From Chara braunii (Eukaryota; Streptophyta; Charophyceae; Charales; Characeae), in contig BFEA01000006.1 in assembly GCA_003427395.1 (NCBI GenBank), positions 3,236,854-3,300,853 on the forward strand: a stretch of DNA of 64,000 nucleotides. Reading direction: 5' to 3'. Within the stretch, counting starts at the first letter, position 1. Each line of letters begins with the position of its first letter. The notes below the pieces were generated by a model that was not told the DNA's origin, made no database searches, and was given only the letters and a program-made list of their open reading frames with translations. Below, piece by piece: positions 32,176 through 44,548 of this stretch. Both the position numbers and the translations under genes were made by a program.

Positions 32176-32236
32176 TGGGCTATCCTGGATTTGAACCAGA
32201 GTCCTCGCCCGTGAAGTAAGTCACCGTGGCAACTTC
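32176..32236 (-). pseudogene. trnI-GAU: Plastid trnI-GAU 3' exon with intron end
   Basis: 32,176-32,210 on the minus strand gives the 3' half of the tRNA: anticodon-stem strand GGGCGAGG, T-arm CTGGTTCAAATCCAG, acceptor ATAGCCCA. It is preceded by TTACTTCAC, the 3' end of the group II intron. The 5' exon is absent, so it is not a functional tRNA gene. Confidence 0.82.
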
Positions 32237-32318
32237 TTGATTGTTTAAGTAATCAGAAAATCAATCAATAACTTAATGAAAAAGCTTGACACAACATACG
32301 ACTTCATCATACTGCGTT

Positions 32319-32557
32319 CTCTGATCGCATACTCGCTGCTCGCACTGTGTTTGTATGCATGTGTAGACAGTCTAGTTCATCTCCTGAATCGCTGTGGCCA
32401 GGAGAAAGGCCGAATGTTCACTCGATGTGACTGCTGGAGTCTGTATGGTGATTCAAGATGAGTGGGGCCTGTCACTCTTCTTTCTGATCGCATACTCGCT
32501 GCTCGCACTGTGTTTGTATGCATGTGTAGACAGTCTAGTTCATCTCCTGGATCGCCA
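32319..32557 (+). repeat. 74-bp direct repeat pair
   Basis: CTGATCGCATACTCGCTGCT begins nearly identical stretches at about 32,319 and 32,484, spaced 165 bp apart. Confidence 0.8.
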
Positions 32558-32606
32558 TGTCTGTTGAGGTTTCTGAGTTGGTCGTTTCATTGGTTGGGAT
32601 ATTTGG

Positions 32607-32812
32607 TTGGACTCGCGCTGCAGTGGCAGTCAGATGAGGAGTCCCGAGTGGGACTACAGTAATTGCAGAAAAATGGAGCAGCCCCTCTCACCAGTAATAG
32701 GCAAAGGTTGCTCACAAAAGGAGACCATACAGGATGATCCTCTCGACGATCTCACTGGTGTTGATCTGGTTCCAAAGACAGCCACGACACTGACCAAAGA
32801 AATGTATCAAAG
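32607..32812 (+). CDS. Candidate host exon 1, unknown protein
   Basis: An open frame from ATG 32,607 (alternatives 32,634 and 32,673) ends at a consensus donor AG|GTATGT (32,813). It encodes a peptide with QPLSPVIGKGC and DDPLDDLTGVDLVPKTATT. Splicing to the acceptor at 34,899 keeps the frame (CAA AG|G TAC). The composition is unlike the surrounding low-complexity DNA. The acceptor-like TTGCAG at about 32,663 allows an alternative model. No domain recognised. Confidence 0.4.
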
Positions 32813-32899
32813 GTATGTGTCCTTCTCTTGCCTTCTCCCTTCCTCCGTTTTATTGCAGGCTCCATCCCCTTTTCCCATGTTTTCTCTCACTCTCTGCCC

Positions 32900-32970
<71 letters not shown>

Positions 32971-33431
32971 AATCCCTCCAGTCTGTCTTTCTGTCTCACT
33001 CCCTCTCTCACGCTTGAAAACATATGCACACACCCCAAACATCCCTCCAGTCTCTGTCTTTCTGTCTCACTCCCTCTCTCACTCTTGAAAACATATGCGC
33101 ACACCCCAAACATCCTTGGTCGTGAAGAAAGAAGATAACAGCAATACGATAACCTCGCGGGCTGCAAGGTGTGCAAGGTGGAAAGCAGCCTATCTCAGGG
33201 CCAAGCTTGAACACGGGGAAGGGTATTTTCTTCCTAATCGTACATGCATGAACTTTCAATTGTGAGAATCGTATCTTCAGCCTTCACAGGTCTCTTTCCC
33301 CAGCACCTCTTTCCTAGGACTTTCTGGCTCCACAGTGCATGCTTTCTTTCTTTTTTTGTACCTGAACTTCTCTGAATCTTTATGCAGTGCAACCAGTTTG
33401 ACTACGAATGTACACAGTGGGGTGTGCTTCA

Positions 33432-33508
<77 letters not shown>

Positions 33509-33948
33509 GGCAGTGCGTCCTGGAGTTGTGTAGATGAGGTCATTGTTGAAAAATAAGAGAGGAAAGCAGGGGAGAGGAAGAAAGAACTAGGGGGGGCTAG
33601 AGGGAGGGGGCGTTCTTGAGTAATGAAGCAAAGGACCTTTTTTTTAATGAGCGTCAGAGAATCCGTTTCCTTCTGTAACAAAGACAAGCTAAGGTTGAAC
33701 ACGGGTGATGGTAGATTGTTGCCAGTTGTGCATGCATGAACTTTGAATTATGAGAATGGTATCGACATCCTTTCCAGTTTCCCACCTAAGAATCTCTTTC
33801 CTGGATCTTCTACCTCAGCAGTGCATGCTTAATTTCATTTCGTTTCTCTGCAGTGCCTGAACTTCTCTAATCATAACCTGTTTGACAACTAGTGTGCATC
33901 ATAACCAGTTTGACAACTAATGTGCACAGTGGTCTGATTCAACCCAAA

Positions 33949-34041
<93 letters not shown>

Positions 34042-34899
34042 CATGTGCACTGTTATTTTTTGCCATTGTGTATTCGAATTCAACTCTCATCCTACTTCCT
34101 GTTTGAGCGGCCAAAGCAACTCCCTAGGTCAATTGTAGATTGTTACGTGAATTTTGGCTTCGTCAAGCTTGGTGTTGTCTTCTAATTAGTAGTGACAGAT
34201 AGTTGCGATCCAGCTAAATATGTTGATTCCAGTTGGCACCGTATGACCTATATCCATACCATAAAACAGAGGACGCAAATATAAATATAGATTCTGAGAA
34301 GAGCCATATGAGGCGGAAGTCTCACGAATGGTTCGCAAGCTGAGCCATATCAGCAATGAGATGGTTTAGGTTAACAATCACTTTTTTAGTCTTCCTTGCT
34401 TGCTCCGTTTTATAATTGCAGGTGCTAGTATTCTTCATATTGCTGCATGAATGGATCAGCCAGATTCCCAGTGTGTCTATCTCGTATCGTTGAAACCGAC
34501 AAATTGGTGAGAGAAGACCCTGTTGAGTATAACTCTTGTTCGACTCAAATGAAAGGGGGAAAAAAGCTTCAGTTGATCCCTCTTTGCCTGCGTTGCTAAA
34601 GAGAGATAGTGAAGCTCAGGGCTTTGCACCTTCTCGAGGCTTCTTTCCCAGTTATTTGTCCCTTCATATGGCCTTGGTTCTGCTAACTTTTTCTTTTTCT
34701 TTTTCTTTTTCTTTTTCTTTTTCTTTTTCTTTGTGGCATGTTCTTTCTCGGTATTTTGTGGGGTAGGGGAGAGCTGAGAGTTCGTATTTGTTTGTGCCAG
34801 TACTTGACATGTGTTTTCACTGTTTTGTGAATTGAATTTTTGTTTATGTGTTGGTTATTTTGGCCGCTTCCCTTCCTTTGGTAACCCATGTGATTGCAG
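32813..34899 (+). other. Putative intron with microsatellites and a degenerate duplication
   Basis: GT at 32,813 and TTGCAG at 34,894-34,899 bound it. Inside are (CT)n 32,903-32,966, (TG)n(AG)n 33,435-33,506, (CT)n(CA)n 33,952-34,038 and TTTTTC repeats 34,688-34,731. 33,205-33,420 and 33,690-33,930 are diverged direct copies (shared ATGCATGAACTTT, GTGCATGCTT). Confidence 0.45.
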
Positions 34900-35168
34900 G
34901 TACCTGAGTGCAGCGTCAACAGATTTTGATCCCTGGTTTGGCACTGGTCTCCTTCCTGGTACTGTGGAAACCAGCGAGGCGAACAAGAGCTATGCCTGGC
35001 TGTGTCAGGATCTCTCTACCAAGTTGATGAGCTTTCATGCAGAGTCTTCTGGCTACTATCAACCTGTGAGCTTGACTGAGGGGCTAGGTGACCTAAGCAG
35101 CATCATGCCAAACAATAGAGACGGGATCCATTGCCAGTATGGGAACCTTGGCAGCATTTTTCCTGAAG
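34900..35168 (+). CDS. Candidate host exon 2, unknown protein
   Basis: Bounded by TTGCAG|G and AAG|GTAACA. It encodes YLSAASTDFDPWFGTGLLPG, then NKSYAWLCQDLSTKLMSFHA and a Gly/Ser-rich end, in phase with exon 1. The acidic, aromatic composition and clean splice signals suggest a real exon. I do not recognise the family, and later exons could not be located with confidence. Confidence 0.42.
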
Positions 35169-35628
35169 GTAACATGCTGGGTGGGACAGAGTACGACCCA
35201 TTGTTCTCTCTTTGGGGGGGGCGTGACAGTGAGTCATCACTTTGTACAGCACAGTGCTAGTTGACAGCATGCTCACTTGGGTTTGATTGACTGTAAGCAT
35301 CAGCAGTTTCTGGCCAAGAAGCTGTGAGTTATTGGCGATTCTAATTCTTCTGAAAAAGAGTGCGTAGGTGCAAGTGTCCTTGAGAGTGCAGCATTGAGGC
35401 ATGTCCTTCTTCTAGGAAACACAAGGTGGTGTTTTTCAGACCTTTTCTGCGACAGAGCATACCTTTCAAGGGATGCATTTGTTTATTTTCCATGCATGCG
35501 ATCTGCCTGGGACTTCATCCTTCTCCAAAGAAGTTCCTATATTGGCAGGTTTGTTTTTCCCAGGATTATTTTGTTAAGGGCCTGAGCATGGTTTAATAGA
35601 TTGCCCGTTAGGAGGAAGGGAGCTTTCT

Positions 35629-35708
<80 letters not shown>

Positions 35709-35882
35709 AGACAGGTGTTGCAGGTTTGCTGAGGGGATTGTGTAGGGGTAAATTCCCATGAGCCGGAAGTGTGATCTGGCACCTTTTCTCAGTGGATTTT
35801 GTAGGGGCAGCTCCATTGAGCAGGAGCCACTCAGCAGTCGGACTTATCCTTGGCTAGCCTATTCTAGCAGGATTCATAGGCT

Positions 35883-35925
<43 letters not shown>

Positions 35926-37201
35926 ACCATTCGATCTCTGAATCATAGACAGCTTCGTCAGCATTGGAGCTAAGAAGAGTCTTCTAAATCTTGCTATGTT
36001 AAGAAGGTTATGCTGTTGTGTAGAAGCAGCTTAAAACTTGCCGAAGGATTCAGCACTAGTGCCACAGCTATGCCTCGTTGGCAGTTGCGACTTACAAGCC
36101 ATGCATCAGTGTGACCACTTGCACACATGGGTTACTATCCTGTGTTTTAATGTGGATTTGCACAGCCAGATTTTAAGCAATGCACTGAAGCCAAGGTTGG
36201 AAGGTGTTTGAAAATCCAGGGGTCTTGCTACATGAGGCAGTGATTGTGGTGGATATAACGCGAACCTGGTCAGCATTCTGACCTTATTCATGCTGGACAT
36301 GCTTGTTCATAACTCCGTGGCACAACCCCAAGTCCCAAGCTGACCCTGGTGCAGAATTCCCAACATCAACACAGGTGCACCCAAGGTTGTATAGTCAAAC
36401 CAGGACCGTTGTGAATGTAGCCGGCCTCAGCCAGGACTGTCATGAACGTAGCCGGTCTCATCTTTTTGGTAGAATTCATTCACTGTAGTCCTGGCATGAG
36501 TATGAACTGAAAGAGAAGACTTGGGATTTCATCTGCTGCCATGATGACATTTCACTGCTTTCTAGTGCAGATACACGTACAGTTCTGCTTTCTGGATATA
36601 GCAGTTTGTCCTCTCGTCCACTTGCCGATCCCTGCTCCTTCAGGTTTGTTGCCTCCCGACACAGCTTCGCTGACTGGGGCTCTTTCTGTCGCTATTGTGG
36701 TTTTACGTTTAGTTTGTTCATTTGTTACTTCTTTTTGCTTTTCCCTCGTTATGGCTTTTGCACCAGTTTGTAGTGATTAGAGGAAGGGAATGCCTTTGGC
36801 AATGAGATTGTATGTAAGGGAGCTGCAGCGAGGGGGCTTCACGTTTACAGAAGAGGCAAAGAAATAGGTAAAGAGTGTTTAGCCTGGAGCGGACAGTAGA
36901 CCCAGTGCGATGATTCTATGTTACTATTGGTATATCTCGTCGCTTGAATCGCCCTGGGTAACTATTTGCCTCCCCCACATGCCCTGTTGTGGAGGCCCGG
37001 GTCTAATCATCTTAGCCTGCTTTGCACGCTGTCTATGCCACCCCGCGATGCAGACTGTATCTGGCGTGCATACCTCCCTTCTGGGAGGCATTTCCCTAAC
37101 CAAGGGAGAGGTTTCGGTTCCATCCACCGCAGGCAATTGCGTTGGCCCTTACTCCTGGACTTCTGAATGAGTCTTTCGTCAGGGAACGTGCTTAGGTTGC
37201 A

Positions 37202-37267
<66 letters not shown>

Positions 37268-40200
37268 CAGGTGTTGTTATGACTGGAGTTCACCTGCTGT
37301 ACGATAATTTGTGTTGAGAGGATGAGTGAAAAGGTTTCCCATTGGATACTGGCCAGTGGGTGTGTTACAAGAGTTTTGGTGCCAGCCTGTGCATGCAGAC
37401 ACTGCACTGTATATGAGAGTGATGCGCAAGTTGGTAGCATGCTTGCAACAAATTGGAAATGCCCATGTGCATCCTAAGGCATGGCCATGCTCATCCTCAG
37501 GTAACAGAACCTGTTTTGTGGTTGTATAATTGCTGGGCCATTCATTCGCTGCATTGTCTTGTGAACTCTGCCACCTCCACTGTTGCCGGAGCAAGCAGAG
37601 GTATGCGGATAGGGAGGGGTGTTTTCTGTACATGCAATCAAGGGATGGATGGAATAAGTGGGTCTATATTGTTATCTTGGAGACTACATTCGCCACTTGG
37701 TGGCGACCATCGGTGGTTTTTTGGTGCAACGAGTCCACTGCACAATTCAGCTGCATGATTGAATGGCTAGGTGGTTTCGGGTGGGGTTGGTGATGACCGT
37801 CCATTCTCTTGAACTGACTATGCTGGATGCATACGCGTATTGCATATGTCTGGATACTTGGCCTCAAGTTCCAACCGGATGCTCTCTCTGCGAGCTGGCT
37901 ATGCTGCATGATGTCAGGTTCTTGCGGAGAGGACATCAGACATTGGTGATATTTGCAGGCAGGTGGTTGTCACCGCCATAATGCAGATGACTTGCAGTTT
38001 TGCTGTGTTGTCAATTGGAGAGACTGCAGACTGGAGGTATGGAGCACCATGCTGGCACATGGGATCGGACAAACCGTGTGTCAGATTTGACAGATTGGTT
38101 CACCTCCACACCTGATCATTATGTTGGTACAGGCTGTGCTGCATGTGCCGTTTCAGTCAAGCGGCATTGACCTGGAGATGTTGTCTGGCCTCCATACTGG
38201 ACGACAATGTTGGTCCATCTGGGACGATATTTGTCGATGTGGTTTAGTCTGGAGACCACAGCATTGATCCGCTGGTCCAGACACGTGGAGCTAGTTTCCA
38301 GAGTCCGCTAGTAATTCTGATACAGTTCCAGCTTGTCCGCACCAGGGGCTGTCCATCTGGAGAGGCTGCCAGTCTTCCTGCCGCATATCAGGCATTCATT
38401 ATGGTGACACGGGCTTAAGAGTTGTCATCGTCAAGGATGCAGATTCAGGCACAATTGCCAGATCTGGCAGTGTCTGGTTGATGATCCACTCGTTGCCAAT
38501 GCAGAAGAAGGCTGCGACATAAGGCTGCTTGGAAGGTGCCTCACCACCATCATGCCTCCGCATTCTTCCTCGTCTCCACCTCGTCCTTCATCTTCTGCCC
38601 CGCCTCACCTCCTCTTCCTATGAATTCCAAGCCGAGATAATCCTGGTCCATCAACACACATCATGGAAATGCCCATCTATGGCCCAAGAAGGAAGTCAGG
38701 AATGTGCTCCATAAAGGAGTTGGGAGTGTGGTGCCACACGAGGTCCAACTCTGACACTTGGTTATCATCGGGTGGTAGTTGCACTTCCACGTCCACGTTG
38801 GAGCGCTGGACTGTTCTTGGGTAGTGGCCATAGTGTGGGCCGATTAGCTAATGCACCAGTTTGTGTTAAGTAGTGGTGGCATGTCAGACTTATTCTGCAG
38901 GCCTGCACATGTATCAGTTTTTCTCCTCAGGGCAGTTTGCCTGAATGAGCTCTTATGTGACAGCCGGCTTTCCTTTCCTATCCTGCTGATATGGGTAGTG
39001 GATGGGTAATTTGCTGCCTGTGGACAGTATGTAGCCTGTACTCTGGGTCTCTGGTTATAAGACGGTTTTATGGGTGGTTAGTTTGGAACCGCATCAGAGA
39101 CATTATTAGTCTGCACTGATCAGTCGTTCCTTTGAACAAGTGGTAGGTTGTTTCCAGAAGTTCAGGTATAGTTTACCTGAGGTCGAGTGAAGGTGAAACG
39201 TAGGTGAAAGCTCAAGCTGATGAAATCAGGTGAACTGAGCATGCATCCTGTGGTGTTCTGGTTTTACTGTCATGGTTTCTCTAAGTTGGTGGGGTGGCTA
39301 TTGCGCCTTACAGAGGTGGGGGTGTTATAGAGTTGCCCACGCAAAGACTTGACCATACGCTGGTTTCACCTGCTCAGTCTTCAGTTGGATGTGTGCAAGA
39401 TGTGATATTCTGCATGCACGCACTCCAGTAGCCTCATCGCTTGCACGTCTGGATGTGGTGAGTTCCTTGCAAATGCATGAGAGGAAGAGGTACAGCTAGA
39501 CCCCTCCACTGGGGGGTGCGGGGTGATGGGTGAGGAGGAGGGAGATGGAAGCTCTACATGACTTCAGCAAAGGTGTACTCGAGATTTGGCTTGTATCAAG
39601 ATAGGCTTCAGCAGTGGGAAAATGGCAGTGAAAATACACACATGTGAATTGGTCATATATTTCTACCGGTGGGCTTTTCTTGAGAGGTTTGAGTTTTTTG
39701 AGAATGTCCGAGTCGACACGGATAAGATGTGATTTGAGCTGTATTATATACGAGTATTAGTGTTGCATTAGAGTGACATTTTGCCATGTGAGCACGTGGC
39801 ATTGTTTGTTTGGAAGTTTGCCTTTACTTCCAATCATTTCCGTCTCCTTTCTGCAAGCTTTGTGTTTTCCGTTTTCAGAGAGCCAATTTGTTTTGGGAGT
39901 GTTGTAGGGGAGAAAGTTCGAGAAACACTTACATGCCAGTTTTCGTGCTGTGGTGATCAGTAGGATGGCAGTTATGCAAATCTGGCGAATGAGAAAGTTG
40001 AGAATGTGTCAATCATTAAGTCGATGCACGCGGAGACGAAGGTTGAGAAGGGAAAGGGTGGATTGAAGGAAACCTCCATGTTAGGGACGTTTGTTTGTGT
40101 AGCTTTTTGTGGTACTACGGAGTCATTACTAATCATCAGCAATTTTGACCCATTTGTTTTCTTGCTTACATTCTATATGTCCCCCTCTTATATAGATAGG

Positions 40201-40607
40201 GTGGGGTGAATGGTTATTATATTATAGCTTTTATGTTTCCTTAGCGTAGCCTAGCTTGAGATAGGCAGTTAGTGCTTCTCTGGAGGCAAGGGGGGAGTCT
40301 TTTACCTTCCTTGCCCACCGTATTCTTCTGAGGAGGGAAAGCATTTTTTTGTTTTCCGTTCACTTCTTTCCCTTATGACCCTGCTGCAGGTGGGTACTGG
40401 AAAAATGATCATTGGGAGGTTGCCAGAACATAAATAGAGCGATAGATAGTTAGGCACAAAGAAAGAAAGAGTGGTGGATGCCAGGAAGGGAAGGGCGGGG
40501 CGAAGAAAGAGAGTTCCATTTGGAGCACATGGAGATTATATAACAGGAGATCCATTTCTTTGCGAGAGAGAGAACATGGGTGTGTGGGAATGTGTGTGTG
40601 TGTGTGT

Positions 40608-40685
<78 letters not shown>
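35169..40685. other. Region without a supportable gene
   Basis: Mostly unique sequence. Microsatellites: (GT)n(GA)n 35,632-35,705, (GA)n 35,885-35,921, (GA)n 37,205-37,266 and (GT)n(GA)n 40,589-40,685, the last running into the assembly gap. Short ORFs lack domains. It may be intron of the candidate host gene. Confidence 0.4.
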
Positions 40686-41079
40686 NNNNNNNNNNNNNNN
40701 NNNNNNNNNNNNNNNNNNNNNNNNNNNNNNNNNNNNNNNNNNNNNNNNNNNNNNNNNNNNNNNNNNNNNNNNNNNNNNNNNNNNNNNNNNNNNNNNNNNN
40801 NNNNNNNNNNNNNNNNNNNNNNNNNNNNNNNNNNNNNNNNNNNNNNNNNNNNNNNNNNNNNNNNNNNNNNNNNNNNNNNNNNNNNNNNNNNNNNNNNNNN
40901 NNNNNNNNNNNNNNNNNNNNNNNNNNNNNNNNNNNNNNNNNNNNNNNNNNNNNNNNNNNNNNNNNNNNNNNNNNNNNNNNNNNNNNNNNNNNNNNNNNNN
41001 NNNNNNNNNNNNNNNNNNNNNNNNNNNNNNNNNNNNNNNNNNNNNNNNNNNNNNNNNNNNNNNNNNNNNNNNNNNNNNN
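40686..41079. other. Assembly gap (394 N)
   Basis: A run of undetermined bases starts directly inside a GA microsatellite, probably where assembly failed. Confidence 0.99.
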
Positions 41080-41399
41080 TGACTCTTTTTTTTTATGAGA
41101 GGATGGGCGAGAGAGTGGAGGAGTGTTTCTTATAAGACTTGTAGGGATGGGGGGTGTTACTATGAGTCAGGGTAACTAAGACGAATGCATACATAGCCTC
41201 TGGGCACATACACATGCACACAACTACGATACTGGGCTTGGGGGGTCTATCAGGTATATGACGGAGTCTACTCATGCATGGCTTAGCTCTAGGGTAGGGT
41301 AGGGATATAAGTCGCTCCGGCTAGTCTGAGTTCCGCCCAGCCTTGGGTAAGCTAGGGGAAAGACGGGAGGATGTGTCCGCGGGCGCTGGCCTAGGTAAT

Positions 41400-41609
41400 C
41401 CTGCTGGGTGGACTCTCTGAATTGGGCTTGTAGAAGATTGCATGAGCCTGGCGTCCGAGGTTCCCGTACGGCAAGGTTCGTCCGCTTCTGCTTCCATCAG
41501 GGCTCCTGCTGGGTGGACTCTCTGAATTGGGCCTGTAGAAGATTGCATGAGCCTGGCGTCCGAAGTTCCTGTACGGCAAGGTTCGTCCGCTTCCGCTTCC
41601 ATCAGGGCT
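41400..41609 (+). repeat. Two-copy 105-bp tandem repeat
   Basis: CCTGCTGGGTGGACTCTCTG at 41,400 and 41,505 starts two near-identical units. Confidence 0.88.
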
Positions 41610-43858
41610 GGGATGGTGGGCCAGCCTTGTTGCTTGTCACTGCTGTCTGGTCCAAATTGCCCTCGATACTGGTAGGGTGATGGCACTGAGTGCTGGTCCC
41701 ACTGAGGTAGGATAGTAGGAACAGGGGTTGCGCTAGGAGTATTAACTGGGGATGGGTAGGGTAGGTGGCCTACCCTGTCAGGACAACCAGCCTCTACAAC
41801 ACCCTGGGCTTTAAAAAAAAAAAAAAGAAAAAAAAAAAAAAGATGAGGATGTGTTGGGGCGCATCAGCTAAAGAGGGTAGAGAAGCTAAATGAGTCAAAT
41901 GCAGTGTCAGGGGAAGGCGGGGCAGAAGGGGGGGGGAGAGGGGAGGGGGGGGGTTGGGGGAAGGGGAATTGTGAGGTAGAGGCATGCATGGTGGCAATTA
42001 CATTGGTTTGGAATAAAATGTTTGGTTGTTTGGGTTAGTATGACCGGTACTATGCGGAATGGGATGACCGTTACAGGTTTCCACAGGGGGGTGAGGGAGA
42101 GGCATGCATGGGGCCTTGGTTTGGACTAAAATGTTTGGTTGCGTGGGTTAGTATGACTTGTACTATGTGGAATGGGATGACTGGTGCAGGTTTCCACGGG
42201 ATGGGGGAGAAGTTCTGGGCCAGAGAAGCGGGAGGGGGACGAGGATGGTACCGGGGTTTCCACAGGAGGGGGAGAACTCAGTGCCTGATTTGGGCCAGAA
42301 TGGATGTGCGCTGCATTTTACAGGGAATTCGGGAGATTTTTCATGTGGAGATGCATTCTGTTTCTCCTTCAGTGGTGGCAGTTATCTGCGATTAAATCCA
42401 GTTATTGCTGAAAAGGAAGAACACTTGCTGGTATAAGGGAAAGCACTCGTGTTGGACACATGGTCGAGTGGGCAGCAAGGAAGGAGGGAGCTGCAGATTT
42501 GTGAGAGCCTCAACAAAGGTGTAGGGTGCTCTCCATGAAAGAGTGTATGGCAAGTTACCCTGGCGAATGTGGAGCAATCACAATTTGAGAACTCCGTGTA
42601 TGTGGTGCGATGATATTTTTAAATATTTTTTTGTATCGCCAGTTGTTATTGTCAATACAAGTTCTTTTCCTGAGGGCCAAGGAGAGGGTAATGTGGAAAG
42701 AGAGGGGGCTGAAGAGGAGACGGAAGACGTGGAAGGAGGGAGGGAGGGAGGAAAAGAGCTAGTGTAACCAATAAGCTGCTTGTTTCAAGGTTGATGAGCA
42801 AGTTGTTCTGCTTTGTTTCAGCAATATCTAGTGAAAGCTCTGTAGGAAGCGAGGAGGGAGACAGAATAGCAAAATGAGATTTTGAGCTTGAAAGGTTGAG
42901 AAGGACAAGGAATCGGTGAGGAAGACAGAATGGTGATGACCTCTCCGAAGGAGGTTTTGTTCAGGTGTGATTGTTGAAAGCTCGCAACTTGAGATTTGAA
43001 GGTTTGTCATCGTGTGATTATAATTTTTGTATCGCCAGTGGTGATCATCCATGTGAGCTCGTTGCATGGGGCGGACACAAGGGTTATGTGGGAAGAGAGG
43101 TGGTGGAAGAGAAGGTGGAGGAAGTGGAAGGATGGAGGGAGGGAAAGAACTATTGGAACCAATAAGCTGCCGCTGGTTTCAAGGTCACGAGCGGGTTGTT
43201 CTGCTTTGTGAAGGATATCCACTGAAAGCAGCGTAGGAAAAAGGGAGGAGGGAGATGGAATAGGAGAAGGCGATCTGGAGCCTGAAAGGTGGAGAGGGGC
43301 ACGGGTGAGGAGCGAGGAGGGAAGAAGCGGCATACTGAATCATATCTGGCTTAAGTTCAGATTTGATGTTGGCCGGAAGATGGAAGGGACAGTTTCCTGA
43401 ATACCGGTCTATCAGAGGGCAAGGGGGCTCAGTTGACCTTTGATCTCTTGCCTGCAAGTTTCCATCTTCGGGATAATCATTTGAGCTTCAAGAAGTATAG
43501 AGTTGCCAGATTGTTTATCTGCTCTGCTTCAACTCTTATGTTCTCCCAAATGCCGTGTTTCAAATGGAAATGAGAGACTTCCTCCTACAAGTGTGTCTGG
43601 AGAACATTTGTAATGTGATATAATATAATAAGATATCTTCAATAGCAGTAAATGTAATACTGTGCAACCAGTGTATTGTATGTAAATGTGATGTACCTCT
43701 ATTGCAGTACATTGTCCTAACTCTATTGGAGTAATTTATGGTGCCAGACATATGATGGAGCTCTATTGCAGAAGGTTGTAAGCCGATGGAATAGTCTATG
43801 TCTAGGCATATGAATAGAAATGGACGTGTATGTATATGACAATATCTGATTATATATA
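41610..43858. other. Region without a supportable gene; degenerate duplications
   Basis: An A-rich run lies at 41,813-41,842 and a G-rich run at 41,920-41,960. A duplication of about 119 bp (41,983-42,201; shared TAAAATGTTTGGTTG) and a diverged one of about 390 bp (CCAATAAGCTGC at about 42,767 and 43,158) are present. No gene seen. Confidence 0.4.
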
Positions 43859-44061
43859 TTGTGATGGGGTCTGAACCGACAGTCTGTAGAGTTTTCCATC
43901 TGGTATGGGTGAGTGATAGTCTGCTTTGATTTTCGTCACAGGTACCTTGAGGGCAGTGGTTGGCCCACCTCAGGGTATCAGTTGTCGGGCAGTTGTTGAT
44001 GCTTAACCACAGCCGGGGTTAAGGTGGGTTATCACTTACAGTGTAATCAGCTAGGGGATTC

Positions 44062-44123
44062 TGCAGACTGTTGAGGGTTCAGCCTCCTGATGAGTCGGTG
44101 AAACTCCGACGAAACAGTTTGTC
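44062..44123 (+). ncRNA. Type III hammerhead ribozyme 1, intact core
   Basis: Stem III: 5' strand GCAGACTG (44,063-44,070) pairs with CAGTTTGT (44,115-44,122), allowing G-U pairs. Predicted cleavage after GTT at 44,072. Stem I: GAGG/CCTC (44,073-44,076 with 44,083-44,086), loop GTTCAG. Core CTGATGA 44,087-44,093. Stem II: GTCGG/CCGAC (44,094-44,098 with 44,106-44,110), loop TGAAACT. Core GAAA 44,111-44,114. All invariant core nucleotides are present. The cleavage triplet is GUU, allowed but usually slower than GUC. Confidence 0.9.
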
Positions 44124-44486
44124 ACAGCCCCTCGTTTGTTGTCCTCTTCTCCCTCTCTGCCTACGGTTCACCGGGCAGCTCTGTTTGACTATATATGACA
44201 ATATATGATTTATATATATGCCAGCGGCGTGTCTAGGGTGTAGTTTTTGGCTGTGACAGACCTTGCTTTGTTTCGTGGGTGTTTTGCTGGCTTGTGATGG
44301 GGTGTGAACCGACAATCTGTAGAGTTTTCCATCTGGTGTGGGTGAGTGATAGTCTGCTTTGATTTTTGTCACGGGTATCTTGAGGGCAGTGGTTGGTGCC
44401 CACGTCAAGGTATCAGTTGTCGGGCACAACCGGGGTTAAGGTGGATTATCACTTACAGTGTAATCAGTTAGGGGATTCTGCGGATC

Positions 44487-44548
44487 TGCAGACTGTTGAG
44501 GGTTCAGCCTCCTGATGAGTCGATGCAACTCCAACAAAACAGTTTGTC
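44487..44548 (+). ncRNA. Hammerhead ribozyme 2, inactivated core
   Basis: Same layout as ribozyme 1 (stem III GCAGACTG at 44,488, CTGATGA at 44,512-44,518). The GAAA core has become AAAA and the stem II strand CCGAC is CCAAC. Both changes are G-to-A at former CpG sites, as expected after cytosine methylation and deamination. It should not cleave. Confidence 0.8.

Noticed and set aside
36303-36488. 61-codon ORF downstream of the candidate host exons
   Set aside because: Contains an internal imperfect DNA repeat (AACGTAGCCGG-like) and lacks good splice signals, so not supported as an exon.
40560-41135. ORFs running through the N gap
   Set aside because: They consist of microsatellite peptides and undetermined residues.
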